A stretch of 64,000 bases of DNA from Polytrichum commune (taxonomy: Eukaryota; Streptophyta; Polytrichopsida; Polytrichales; Polytrichaceae). The position numbers were made by a program, and so were the translations under genes. The DNA lies in contig OX485803.1 of the NCBI GenBank assembly GCA_950295325.1, forward strand, positions 66,913,554 to 66,977,553, given 5' to 3'. The notes under the pieces were generated by a model. That model was given only the letters and a program-made list of their open reading frames with translations. It made no database searches and had not been told where the DNA came from. Each line of letters begins with the position of its first letter. Position 1 is the stretch's first letter. Shown piece after piece: positions 45,950 to 57,840 of this stretch.

Positions 45950-48600
45950 GACCTTCCATCCTTCTATTGCAATGTTGCTCCAGGGAGGTGTGGAATGTTT
46001 GGTCATTATTCTTTGGATTGTTGTGAATAGAATATGTATATTTTGAGAATGTCCATCCAATATTTGGAATATCCTATGAATGTGCCCAAACAAAGGAGTG
46101 GTGTCCCCCTCCCCAAGTGCAAGCATGCCGGTGGAAAGACTAGTGCCTAGAGACTACAATATGTGATTTTTTGCAATTTCCTATGTATTGGATATTTTGT
46201 TCTTTAATGCTTTCATGGATGTCGGGAATTGGAATTGATGGGTTGGCCCAAAGGGCATTTGAGACGTGGGGGTTCATTCCTCATTGGAATTCCATATGAT
46301 GTGCATGGTGGATTATGAAATACAACCCCCTATATATGAGGAAATTTATAGAGTAAAACAAATGTAGATGTACTAACGATATGTTGGACAACAGACTCAT
46401 GGATTTAAACTAAGGTTTTCAATATGATACACAACATACAAATATGAGGATTTAGGTCTTTACTCCCCATATTTGAGGGGGTGGCAGGTGCACGTTGGTT
46501 GTCCATTTGCGGATGGGGGAGTGGTTTGGGATTTGATGTCTTGGCTTTGGTTATAGTATAGTGCAAGGTGTGTGTCAAGGTTGCGTACATTGTACAAATC
46601 TTGTTTGAAGGAGATTGTTGTGTATGATTCAAGGTGAATATTTCTACTAGTAGGTCTAGTAAAAATGGGGATACAAATGAGTGGAGTGGGCCGGCCTGGA
46701 TTAGTTTGGCAGGGGATGGAGATGTTTGTAGAGTTGTTGATAGGTATCTTTCTAAGAGCTATGTGAGTTTTGTGTTGAAAGCGTGTTTATGAGTTTGTAT
46801 ATCATTTTTAGAGTGGACATGTGGTATTGAGACCCCTAGATAGGCTACTCCAATCATTTGAAATACCTACATGGAACACAATGTGGGATGCCTAGTATTT
46901 TCATTGCATGTCAAAATCCATGAAAGTCCAAAACCAAAGTATTATAATACCATAGGGTTCAGGGAACAAGGTAGTGTATTTTCAGAATAAAAATAATATG
47001 GGGCCATGATTAGGGGGAGGACTTAAAATATATAACTAACTTGAAATGTTTAAGAATCAAGATGTGTTAGTAACCCTTGATGGCTTGGAAGACAATGGCG
47101 CGAGGCTAGGGCATCCTCGTCAAACACACATTCATCTCAACAAGAAAAAAACCAACACACCTCCCCCTTGGGGCCTGTGCCCACACACACACACACACAC
47201 ACACAAATTTGCCAATTTTAAGGTTCATTAGCAAACATGTGGAGGGGTGGATAAATCTTGTTATAGAATTTACAAGGGTTAAGTAATTATTATTTATTTG
47301 TGTATTGTTGATTGTTTGGAGTTTTGTAGTTGAGCTTTACATGAATCTTGTTCATTGAGCATCATATCATGTTGAGGTAGTATTAAAAAAAAGATGACTC
47401 AATTTTAGAATCACTTATGGAATACTCAAAAATTCGGATATTGGAGGGTTACATAATGATGGCCCCCAAAAGAACTCCTTGGACATAAAATACCCCCCCC
47501 CCATGGCGTGATTTACTCTTTTGGTCGCAATTGATACCTTAACCTTATATTTACAAGGAGTAACCTACCAAGTTCATGCCATAGCCACAAGAGCTAGGGG
47601 AGGAGAATGAGCTTGTGTGTTGACCATCTTTTAAATCTTGAAATAAGATCTTAGATTGATTCATCCTATCAATATTTTAAGCTTATACTCAAAATGAAGT
47701 TAAAGTGATAATTTCCCTTGTTGGCCTTGGACTATAGTGTTAAAATGGTCCCCTCATAACTTTCTTCATGGGCCCAATTAGCATTAAGGCTCCAATATGT
47801 TGTGTACCCATTATATACCATGCGAATTATTTGGATGTTGTTCACAAATAGGGTGTATTGTGAAGTCAATCATTGTAGTTATGTCATTGATACATGTTGC
47901 AATGTCCTCATTCTTACTAAGCCACTTGTCTTGAGATGTGTTGTTATTTAGTCAATCAATAAAAGTAATCTTGTCTACATATCATGTGGCGCCACCATAT
48001 TTAGTGGTATGCATTGTACTATGCTTTTGTTATGATCACACATTCAACTATATATGAATCACAACAACCCATATCACACTTTATACCATATATGTTTCAC
48101 GATGCATCCAAGGCACTTGAAGATAATGTAGCCCACTCTATTTACATTGTTGAATATTGGGTGCATAAGTCTAAGATTCCTATGGATATTGGAGATTGGG
48201 GGCCAATTTACACATGTGACCAAGGGCCATGAGTAAAACTACTTTAGGGTTTCTAGTGGTCATGTTTGGTTGTGACCAAAAGAAATCCACATCACTTTAT
48301 AAAACCTGTGGTCATGGGACATAGTCTACAGTGCACTTAGACAAGGAACTTTTTTTTATGAAATAAACTAAAATAAAAATGTAAAATCAAGAAAAAAATC
48401 TACTATAATTAAACTTGTCTAAAATATAAATTTGTATAAAGTAAATGCTTTTGACGTGGTCGCCTTGACATTTTCCAAAACACAAACGAATGTCAATCGA
48501 CATCCACATTTCAAACAGAAGAAAATGTCACCTCATTATGACAAGCCTTGTAGGACGTGCCATTTTCGATTTCCTACATGTCAAAGTGAGGTGCAAATGC
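45950..48600. other. Intergenic, nothing recognised
   Basis: (AC)n at 47180-47204, poly-C (10) at 47493-47502. The frame 48014-48232 has no known domain. No paired repeats found. Confidence 0.45.
47180..47204. repeat. (AC)n microsatellite
   Basis: About 12 AC units. Confidence 0.9.
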
Positions 48601-49500
48601 GAAAAAACTTTGTCACAAATACACGCTGCTGCTGCTGCTGCTGCATACTTACTTGCTGCAGGATGCATGATGAGGTGAGAAGGTACACTATAGTATTGGC
48701 AACGGCCGAATGAGCCTACAATCTCGAGCTCCTAGGGAGTGAGCTAGTGATGAGGGAGGCGCAGCAGCAGCCTACATAGCCTATATAGCCTAGCCTGGCC
48801 TGGCCTGCCCTGCCCCACCACTAAATGCTTTCTCCGCACCATATTAAAGCCCCTCCGCAGGACACTTCGGTGACTGTCAGAGGCTGCAACCAATCTGGAG
48901 GCTCCTATGTAACATACACATAGAGTAATGGAGTAGCTAGCTAGACTCCTCACATTGCAGAGACCCCTATATATATAGAGAGACTCTAGAGAGAGGCTAG
49001 AACAATATAATGAGCTCTGCCAAGCTCCAGTCATGTCGGTATGCACATTTTACATATTTATTAATTCCTTATAAAAAGGCATCACTACTAGCTACCCACC
49101 CATCTATAGCTAGCTAGCTAGCATGCGCCTGCAGATCAGATCGGATCATACTACCGACAGGAGTTTATGGCCCTGCCCTGCCCTACCTCGAATTTACACA
49201 GCGTAAATGACTGCGAAACTTTCAGAGGGGGCAGCCGGGGCAGGGCAGGGCAGGGCAGCAGGGGCAGCAGGGGCAGCAGGGGCAGCAGGGAAAGGACTTT
49301 GATAGCTTGCGCTGGGAGGCTGGGGCATGGGCGCTGAGATTCCTTGGGACTGGAGAGGCGTAGACTTCTTACTTTATCAGAGAGGTGTGAAGGACCACAT
49401 GTGTGAAAGGAACACATTCTGCCGTGGGTATCTGGGAAGAGAGTGGGGAATGTTCAAGGAAATCACTTTGTAAGTTAAGTGAACTTCCGACTAGTGCCAA
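48600..49500. other. GC-richer island with CTG and GGGCAGCA repeats
   Basis: (CTG)n near 48626-48643, short CCTGG/CCTGCC runs near 48793-48813, and a palindromic TATATATA at 48969-48978 next to GAGA runs. Tandem AGGGGCAGC units lie near 49237-49290. Promoter-like composition, but no coding sequence recognised. Confidence 0.35.
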
Positions 49501-49529
49501 TGGGCGGGGAGGGCTAGCTGATCGATAGG

Positions 49530-49739
49530 TGCAGTTGAACTGGATGTGTTTCAGAAACCATCGGTTGAAGTTGAAGACTACTTCAGGAAATTTACCAAAC
49601 GGTTAAGAGGAATCTAGAGAAGAATATACCTCATGCGAAATAACGAGAATCTGAAAGTTCACAACCTTGTGACTGGTTGGACTTGCAAAAACTACAGGAT
49701 CTTAGCCTGATTATGCCCAAAAATATCCCCAGACATTGC
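49530..49739 (-). repeat. Dispersed repeat R1, copy F
   Basis: Inverse copy: reads CAATGTCTGGGGATATTTTT, GGGCATAATC and on to TTCAACTTCAACCGATGG and CCAGTTCAACTGCACCTAT. Its tip abuts the MITE that starts near 49740. Confidence 0.82.
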
Positions 49740-50214
49740 TTTCACACTTTGAGTGTTGAGGGCCCTCAACCGTGATACAAATCATGTGGTTGGTTGAGAG
49801 GCCGGAGACGGTCGCAAGTTCGTTTTACACTAGATCAAAGGAAATTCAAATGGATGAAAAATCTACATGCCACCAAGTGGATAATGTTTCATGGTCTATT
49901 GTATATTGCGTTAGGCCCATCAAAAAGAGGTGGGTTTAATGCAAAAGTAAGGGCCGTGGCAAGCAATTGAATTGTCTTTGATTGGTAGAATTATTTTATT
50001 GTCAAGATGGGGTCTTCAATTTCTTACTATTTTGGATTGTTCAAGAATATGTTGCGGTCTCTCAACATGGTCCACTTTCACTTCACATGTAGCTTGAGGG
50101 CCCATCAATTGCAAAACAAGTTCCTATTTCCCATGGTATGGCCTTTGGATGATTTTCAAGGGTCCTTAGTAGATTTTCACTATCATGGCTCTTGGTCCGT
50201 GTGTAAAGCAACCC
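49740..50214. mobile_element. Tourist/PIF-Harbinger-like MITE family A, copy 4
   Basis: Right end, read inversely, is GGGTTGCTTTACACACGGAC with TAA outside (50215-50217), then CCAAGAGCCATGATAGTGAA as in the other copies. The left end is eroded (GCTTTCACACTTTGAG near 49739). The interior shares CAAGTTCG.TTTACACTA and GAAAATCATCCAAAGGCCAT (inverse) with copies at 20192 and 22819. Noncoding. Confidence 0.75.
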
Positions 50215-50217
50215 TAA

Positions 50218-50577
50218 GTAATCATTTGGCCATGGATTGGTGTCACTCAAGTAAGTGAAAGGTGAAAACGTTGGGAACCACTTACAACTTGAAACTTTAT
50301 ATTCTTAGTGAATTTGATCTCAAAATCAACATCAAAGACTCTAGATTAGTCTAGTGAGGTTAAGTTGGAATGAATCAACCATGAATCTATATGGGTTAGG
50401 TTTCTACTCGAACCCCTTATTTGAGCGGCGTAAATCTTGAGTCAGATTTCACTTTTGGTTCTACTAATGGAGTTTTTATTAAGGTAGGTGTGCCATGTGT
50501 TTAAAACATTGTGTACCACTGTTACACATTTCAAAAGCTCATAACATGTGATTGTGTTAGTTTTTGGTTTGAGGTCA
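50218..50577. other. Spacer with fragment of the 27340 family
   Basis: ATTAGTCTAGTGAGGTTAAG at about 50345 and AATCTATATGGGTTAGGTTT match the family of the 27340 tandem array. Otherwise nothing recognised. Confidence 0.45.
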
Positions 50578-50719
50578 TAACATTACTTAAGTGATGAGTT
50601 GTGTTCATGGACCCTACAATAGATTTGAGAATAAAGCCTATGGATGCTAGAATCTAATTTCTTCATATTGAATTTGAAGTCAAGGCGGTTGAACACAACT
50701 CATCAGCCAAGTAATGTTA
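50578..50719. mobile_element. 142-bp MITE, TAACATTACT family
   Basis: Ends TAACATTACTT (50578 on) pair with 50690-50719 over 30 bp at 27 of 30, including TGATGAGTTGTGTTCA in both arms. The interior TTTGAGAATAAAGCCTATGG resembles the copy at 25438. Noncoding. Confidence 0.78.
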
Positions 50720-51022
50720 CGGTCTACATACATCAATTCTTCATATTGAGATTTCAAGAAACTTATTTCAACTTGTTATTTAGCTCAGGTTTGCTATGTC
50801 TTCACCCCCTCCCCCAATTGATTGTTTTGTGCCCTATTCACAATTCTTAAAATCATTAATTCTGAACTTTATCATGTCCTAAAGTATGTCAAGAGAGGAG
50901 CCTTACTTTCAAAAAAACCAAAACAATCTAAATAATCATGTTGATTGAAATAGACTTGAAAATCCAATGCACGATATGGAAAATTTGATATCTTGCATAA
51001 AAAATTTGACGACGACAACAAC

Positions 51023-51110
51023 TATATATGTATACATATATACATATATACATATGTGTATGTATATGTGTATGTGTATGTGTATGTGTATATATACACA
51101 CACACATTGG
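51023..51110. repeat. TATACA/TGTATG microsatellite
   Basis: Alternating TA/CA and TG/TA units over about 90 bp. Confidence 0.9.
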
Positions 51111-51199
51111 ATGTCATGTTTTGGTCTTTGTTCTTCATTTATTCACCACATAAATGACACCTCTTTCCCAGCTTCCCTTGAATCCCAAGTCCTAACCCC

Positions 51200-51606
51200 A
51201 CTACGCTAAATAGGTAGATTAGTGTTGGAAACACTAATAATCGACAAAAACGCTAAATGTCAATTGTCTTCATAGTGTTAGAACGCTAAATGTCAACTCT
51301 AACAGTATTTGTACCAATTAGTAACTTTGAATATTTACAAAAGCGCATTTAGTGTTAGATGACATTTTTGTAGATCTTCAAATGAAGAATTGGAGGTAGA
51401 ATATGTGAGCCTCATAGAAAATGTAATATGCTAGGAATTTGATATTACAAAATTTAAACTTAATGGAACTCAACTTTGACAATGCAAAATAAAGACAAAG
51501 GAAATTGTAACACTAATTGTACTTTCAAGTGACATTTAGTGTTTTGGGTAACTATTGGCTCTAACACTAATCTTCATCTAACACTAATCTACCTATTTAG
51601 TGTAGT
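51200..51606. mobile_element. 407-bp MITE with 27-bp TIRs, TAGTGT-rich
   Basis: Left end ACTACGCTAAATAGGTAGAT (51200-51226 as a whole) is inverted at 51580-51606 with 26 of 27 matching. Flanks CCTAACCCC and CCTAAACTT share six of nine bases, possibly a decayed 9-bp duplication. Inside, AACGCTAAATGTCAA occurs twice and AAGTGACATTTAGTGTT is its inverse, so the element is multiply self-complementary. Noncoding. Confidence 0.82.
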
Positions 51607-52850
51607 CCTAAACTTGTAGGAAGGGGGAAGAAGTTTGTATCAATTGATGGGGTTTCTCCTCCACAAGGTAAGAGCGGCCTCTTTTGGTGGTATACTTGAC
51701 GAATTCTGTATTATACTTCTATGATCTTCATTTACCAAGATCCCACTCAAGGGTGGCAAGTTTACCATAGTATTCACCGCCCATCCACTCTCTCACACAC
51801 ACACACACTTGTGTTTCATTAAAGCAGTCAGATTGGGGTGCCAACTTTGAAGTAGGTAGTGGAGACAAGGAGTTGAACTATGACTCCTAAAAGCGACGAG
51901 GCTCAAAGGACTCGTTGCACCTAGTAACCATGGCAATTCTCCATTGATGAATATAATCCGATGTACTTCACATACTCCTAAGTGACCCCAAGCCTAAAGC
52001 TAGGCTTCATGATAAAAGTTAGGCTTGCTCCCCATTTATGATTTCTCCACATGACTCTGGATAAATGAAATTATGAAGGCACTAGCGAAAAAATCAGAAA
52101 CATTCTAGTCATTTCCCAGAAAGAAAGAAAAAAGGGGGTGTCTTGGCCTTGGGAGTTAATATACGAGGTGGTGAATAAAGTAAAGGTCCTCAATTCCAAC
52201 CCTTATTTTATGTCTCAAAGTGGACAAGTACTTACTTCAGAATGAATACTACTGATATTATTTTGAGGATCAAAAATACAATTCCTTGGTTGAAAGAAAA
52301 AAAAATTAATGCTCAACAATGCCAACTTCGAAATGAGGGTTGTGTAACCACTTTAGAGCACAAAAAACTCTTGACTTTCATTGATCATAATATCTCAAAC
52401 AATCACAAAATGTTGAAAGTTCTATAAAGGTCTTGAACTGAATAACTTTGAGATTGGGAAGGGATGAGTAGAGATATTGGACATTACCATTTGGATGCCT
52501 TCCCATTTGAAGCCATTTGATCATGGAGATCGACATCCTAGATTGACGACAAGGGAGGGCGAGAGTTACATTATGGAGAATTCATCCTCTACCCCAATCT
52601 TGGAATGCCACCTCAGCCCAAAATGATTACATGAGGTTAATGATTCTTTCACTTTGGTCACTTGGGATTAATGTTGGTCACTCTCTTTAGAGTTTAATAT
52701 CTTTTAATGGTAACTCAACAGTCAGCTAACAATTCACTCAACATTGATTCAACTCATAGATCAACTTTACGTCTTGCAATGATCCAATATAGAATCAAAA
52801 GACTAACATGGCAAGCCTATATCTGGTAAGCATTCATTCAGTGTTGCAGT
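51607..52850. other. Intergenic, nothing recognised
   Basis: A short (AC)n at 51796-51808; the 61-codon frame at 52242 is unrecognised. Confidence 0.45.
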
Positions 52851-55800
52851 CTGATGTGATGTGATTAAGCTTGTGAAAGTAGTGCTGATGATATATGAAG
52901 TTAAAGGTTTATGATGGAGTTAAATCTTTGCTGAACCTGTATACAGAAGAGATACACAACTCTGTTCATCGCTCCAGCGCATCCAAAAAGCTCTTTACAG
53001 ATCTGATATCTCGATCAAACGAAAGTTTGGATTACAGATCTACATTGTAGCATCAATCTCATTCAACCTGTTGCTTTAGCATGCGTCTGCATAATTGTTT
53101 GCGAATGAATACAACCTACTCAGATGCATAAACAATCATTCTGTGAGCGCAGAAGCAACTGTTGCACTAATGAAGTTTACCTTTTGGAGCTTCAAATCTT
53201 GTCCAGGGAACTACTCAGGTAATAAGCGAATAACCTTTTCCCTGAAGCCAAGAACCTGGATCGAACTTTCGATGAGGTTGCCGTATCTGGGCATCTAGGA
53301 TCGCTTGGGTGGTGGCAATGAGCACATCTCCAAATGGTGCCAATACTTACATTCGGACCTCTGGAGTGGGATAATGCTGATCACTGCAAATGCATGTCCA
53401 ACTTGTTGAAGAGATATGCATACATTTCGAGGGAGACCTTATAATCTGATGGTAATGATTTTCATGTGAGTATCACGGTAGACCCCAATCATATGATATT
53501 GCGTATTTGTAAAACACTGCACACTACTAAACTCAAGTTACTGTAACTTTTTGGTTCTTTTCTCTTTTTGGTTCGTACAAAAAGTTGATGAAATGACTGA
53601 ATCGCAAAGAGTAAAATACACCCACAAGGCAAGCAAAACCCAAGCACCGGGCAAAGTTATAGTACCTAACATCGACCCAAAATCAGACTTTTAGGTCTGC
53701 AAGAAACCACGAGATTACTCCTAGCTATGATCTCTCCACAATGCCAGTTCGAATCGAAACACCTCAAACGCTCCAAATATTTTAAACACTCCAACGGTTA
53801 GCAATTGGAGGGAGTCAAGCCTAATTACACTCCCATCATGAATTTCTCCCAGAAATCTTATTTTTAGCCTGCCATAGTCAAGGAAACCTTTCTTCCACGG
53901 ATGGTGGACTTACTATCATCTTCTTTCAGTTTTCGATTCCAAAACGACAAGCCTGCTTGTGACTCACATGGTCATTGGTAAGCTGTCGATTCACTTTCGA
54001 AGTACAAATCACACTCCGTGAGTGGTGCGAAACTTTAGCCACTTCTGTATGATCGATCACATTCGGAGCTTCGGTGATCGCGCTGCCTCCACGTAAGCTA
54101 GAGTGAAATGGAGCACTTTGTTGCTCGGCTAGCTGCACTTTTACTGCAGAGGGTTTTTTTTTTTGGGGGGGGGGGGGGTGTCAGCTCTACCTGCCAATAA
54201 CCCAAAAGCCTTACAAAATGTTGAGGCTGAGCTCCCGTCGGTGGCTGCTGGCAGGCAGGCAGGCAGGCAAGGCAGCAAGCTGCAAGCATGATGAAGCTTG
54301 CCAAAGGCACCCAATGACGGTGAGGCCAGGATAGGGACAAACTGGGAAGGTCACCTTGATGACAAAAACAAAAGAGATTGTTGCAGCAAGCCGCTCCCAG
54401 CTGGGCCCACGTCTACATGTGCAGTCAACAAGTTTCCAGAACAGATTCTACGGGATTGAGGACTCTTGCCAATCTGGCTTTCAATTTTGGCGGTGCCTGA
54501 TTGACGGACGGAGGGATGAACTTTGAAATCCCATCGTGATGAGTAATAACTTTATAAACAGGGTATTGGATTCAACCGCACGCAACTGCCTGCGACTTCG
54601 ATCTCAAGTTCATCAACAAATTTACTAATCTTCGTCGATTCCCAATCGTGATACATGCCTTCCCTGATACGCAGATCCAGACTTGACCTATATATCCACA
54701 GAAATAAGACCAAAAATTGAAACTGTGGAGTCATGATACCCGTACCGGCACACAAAAACAAAATAAAAACTGACTCTCTCTTTTGCCACGTTTCGCTTTT
54801 TCATTGCTTGAGACCTCTTGAGTATATTCTGTGTAGATGGAGTATTATACGGTAGTAAGTTGTTTGAGAGTTTTTCAAGCTGCGAAGGCAAAGAAAGCAT
54901 GTTTGCGGAGGAATCTGTGGGGGCCGCCCACGTGGGTCGGCTGAGTTGTCGGCAAAAGGCATGACGGCATTGCCATGATACGTAGCTAGGTTACTTCGCA
55001 GCAACCGATTCGCTTCTTCCTTCTTCAAAAGAAAGAAAAGCACTTTCACATCGGCTATTGATCCTCCTCCTCCTCATCATCATCAGCTAGTATCTCATCA
55101 CCTTTGCTTCTACGGCCTTCCATTCCCTTCAACCACTTTGTTGAACAGGAAACCTTGCTTCTTTTGGGGAAGAGGAGAGGGAAAAAGGACTTTTGGTCGT
55201 ACAGCAGCACTAGGTCAATGGACTTCTACTAGAATACATGTGCTAGTGCTGCACTGGATGACAACATTTGCTCTCCTTTAAATTTTCCGTGTTTCTGAAG
55301 CAATTTTCGCCAAAAACACCTTTGATATGAAACTATTGTGTTTTGTCAATCTTGAAACATTTGATCATCTACATAGTAATCCGTTCTAAGCAATTATGGT
55401 GGAAAGCTTGATGATGTGCAACGAGTTTGTTGAACATGTCCTTAGTGTGAAGATTAATATGATTATCATATTTGAGGGAGTTTTGTTGGGTTGTCTCCAG
55501 ACCTACTGTGCAGCTGGAATTGTTGAAAGCTCTAATGACGGTCCAAAAATTATAGGTATAGACTAATGTTATTGATGGAGGTAGAAGAACAAGTGGATAT
55601 AAGTTATGAAGCCGATTTGCATGAATCTGCCACGTGGCTGTGAGGTGGCGGACAGGTAGGTGGCGGTGGCAGTCATTACAAGTGATTTTTGTAAAAGTAC
55701 AATGATTCTGGGAACGCCACAAAATGTACACAGCATGGGAATTGGGGTCACAGGAGCTTGTAGGAGAGAGATCAGAAAGGCGTTCAAATTGCAGACACGT

Positions 55801-57139
55801 TTGATGTTAAATATACCTCCCTCCTAATTAACCAAGCCTGGGCTTAACGTGGCCATCCTTGGAGTTGATGCACCTCCGAAGCTACTGATTCGGCAGGTTA
55901 AATCCTCGGTAATGTAAAAGTCAACAGTTTGGCAAGTTATTTCGGCAGCTTTGCCGCTGTGGTCTAATTTTACTCATGTTCGTGATTTGCAGTGGGAGCT
56001 GACCTTTTCTTACCATAATTAGAAAGCGTCAGTCAGCTCAAAGCGCAAACACATCCTCCTATACTGCATCTATCTGTCTGGTTCCAAACTCCGAGGTATC
56101 TATTGCACACCAAGAACCTGCCGCCGAGCATTTCACATGGGGTTGACAGGCTTTTTAGATCTGTGTCAAATGACCGTTCAGACGTTCAGACCAAGCTACT
56201 TTGTGCCTTTCACATTACCAAGCGGTATGTCTTTTTTCTATGCTGTTTTTTTGGGGGCATACAAGGCCAGCAAGCCAAAAATCACCAAGTGATACGACTC
56301 TGTACAAGATACTAAGTTCGCTGCAAGGTACACATACATCAAATTCAATTATCCCTCCAAAGATGTATATAGTGATATCCGGACCACAACTATTTATTCC
56401 TTATAACAAAAATTCAACGCATAATGCTCACAGTCAAGAAACAAATTCATATAAATATATGTATGTGTACGTATCACAACACCATAAACTGCAGTGAATC
56501 ACCGTAAGAGCCAAATGTGTGTATGCTTCTTGAATCTGGTGCCGGAAAATTTCAGTGTCTTGAAATGTAGGGCTTACAATTCATAAGGGAAACTTTAAAA
56601 GGGGAGCAGCTGCGAGTAAAAATACCACATCCTCCTCCCACATAATATACACGTTCCTCGCTGGAGGACTCTCTTCTACTGCACATCATCATGGCCCAAC
56701 TAAATCCTTGCGTCGGTTTATGTAAAAGTGTAACTTTTAGGGGAGGGGACTTGAGAGCAGAAGGAACTCCACATGAAAGAATTTCATCAGCATCAAAAGT
56801 TAAGTAACGTGGAACTGGGGTTTGAGGAGGATTTACATGGGTGAATTCTTGCACACATTGCATTCTTTCTTCCCGGGTGCACACCCATGGCTCAAAAAAC
56901 ACCTACCCTAACTTGACTCACTTGTGGGCTTCCGCCTCATGTCCTCATGGGTTGGGTCTCATATCACAATCTTCAAGCCACTCATACGAACATGAACATC
57001 ATGGCCCACATAGAGACGGCATCAACTTCCTTTTCTCTCTGCCAGTCAGCCAGCCGACGATCATCATCATCATCATCAAACCTATTTGAAAAAAATGTAA
57101 AACCCAAATTTGTTGTTGATGTGTATAATAATCTTCATC
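52851..57139. other. Gene-flanking DNA, higher GC, no recognised gene
   Basis: Contains a T/G tract (54154-54178), (GGCA)n at about 54249-54268, a CCT/CAT trinucleotide run at 55060-55084 and (ATC)n at 57059-57076. Frames at 53926-54340, 54801-55049 and 55369-55787 (minus) show no domain. The minus-strand frame 56552-56902 (PRYLTFDADEILSCGVPSAL) lies about 240 bp downstream of the AP2/ERF stop and could be part of its 3' region or an unrecognised exon. Confidence 0.4.
54165..54178. repeat. Poly-G tract (14)
   Basis: Fourteen G directly after a run of eleven T. Confidence 0.95.
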
Positions 57140-57730
57140 TCAGCTAGAGGAGGGACCCCTAGCGCGTTTGGCTGCCGATGTAGCTTTCTGCTTCACAAGT
57201 GCGGCGAAACTCTCCCATGGCAGCTCCGGTGGGATAGGCTGCAGTTTGAGTTGCTCCGGTGAATCCTTAAAATTGTAAGGTATTTTCTTCTTGGTGTAGA
57301 AGATGCCCACATCGTAAGCACGGGCTGCCTCCTCCGGAGTTTCATAAGTTCCCAGCCATATCTTTCGTTTCTGCGATGTGGGACGAATCTCAGTGACCCA
57401 TTTATTGAGCTCCGGGCGATGGCGGACTCCCCTAAACGGTGGTGATTCGCCAGTGCCAATACCACAACTGCCGTCGTCCGTGTCCCATGACGGCGGTGCT
57501 TTGTTCAAGTCTATGTTCCGATACTTAAATGCATTACGACTGCTCGAGTCTTTGCAGCTCCCCGTTGATAAACGCATTCCCGAATTTCCCTCCTCAAAAC
57601 TGCTCTCCTCCCCCTCCCGCTTTACCACCTGGCCTTCTATTTTTACTGACTCGATACAACCACCCTTGAGTTTCTCAATCTCTGATGCAGTGATTCCCCT
57701 TCCCTGCCTGCCTGCCCGTCCCCCACACAC
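57140..57730 (-). CDS. AP2/ERF transcription factor with DLNxxP repression motif
   Basis: Open frame of 196 codons. Numbered from its first codon, a single AP2 domain spans residues 99-157. It has FRGVR (YRG element), WVTEIRP, IWLGTY and EEAARAYD, the usual landmarks of the three-stranded DNA-binding sheet and helix. The usual RPWGKW is RPELNKW, and Val at the DREB/ERF-diagnostic position 14 is followed by Pro at the position-19 equivalent, so it is neither a typical DREB nor ERF type. Residues 74-79 (DLNKAP) fit the EAR motif DLNxxP exactly, predicting TOPLESS-type repression. [16 protein letters not shown] and a basic KRARG tail follow. The first codon is GTG and a stop lies at 57749-57751. 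The only in-frame ATG before the AP2 domain is at 57575-57577 (145 residues), unless an upstream exon joins near 57715. No disabling change seen. Confidence 0.85.
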   Translation of the reverse strand: MCGGRAGRQGRGITASEIEKLKGGCIESVKIEGQVVKREGEESSFEEGNSGMRLSTGSCKDSSSRNAFKYRNIDLNKAPPSWDTDDGSCGIGTGESPPFRGVRHRPELNKWVTEIRPTSQKRKIWLGTYETPEEAARAYDVGIFYTKKKIPYNFKDSPEQLKLQPIPPELPWESFAALVKQKATSAAKRARGPSSS

Positions 57731-57819
57731 ACAAGAAATTCCAACAAACTAACTTTGCCAAAACGACCACCAGAGGGAATATCTCCGGTTACCAAAAATA
57801 AACTCTCCCTTCTTTTTAA

Positions 57820-57840
57820 CTAAGCTGCGGTCACCACCAT
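57820..57840 (-). promoter_or_regulatory. Upstream ORF (6 codons) in the AP2/ERF leader
   Basis: ATG at 57838-57840 reads MVVTAA and stops with TAG at 57820-57822, just after the putative splice acceptor and about 240 bp before the main ATG. If transcribed it could lower translation of the main frame. Confidence 0.35.

Noticed and set aside
45553-46030. Plus-strand frames of 90-101 codons
   Set aside because: Fall across a MITE with perfect TIRs and are not protein-like.
53740-53760. CAGTTCGAATCGAAAC as a tRNA T-arm/B box
   Set aside because: No cloverleaf can be drawn upstream.
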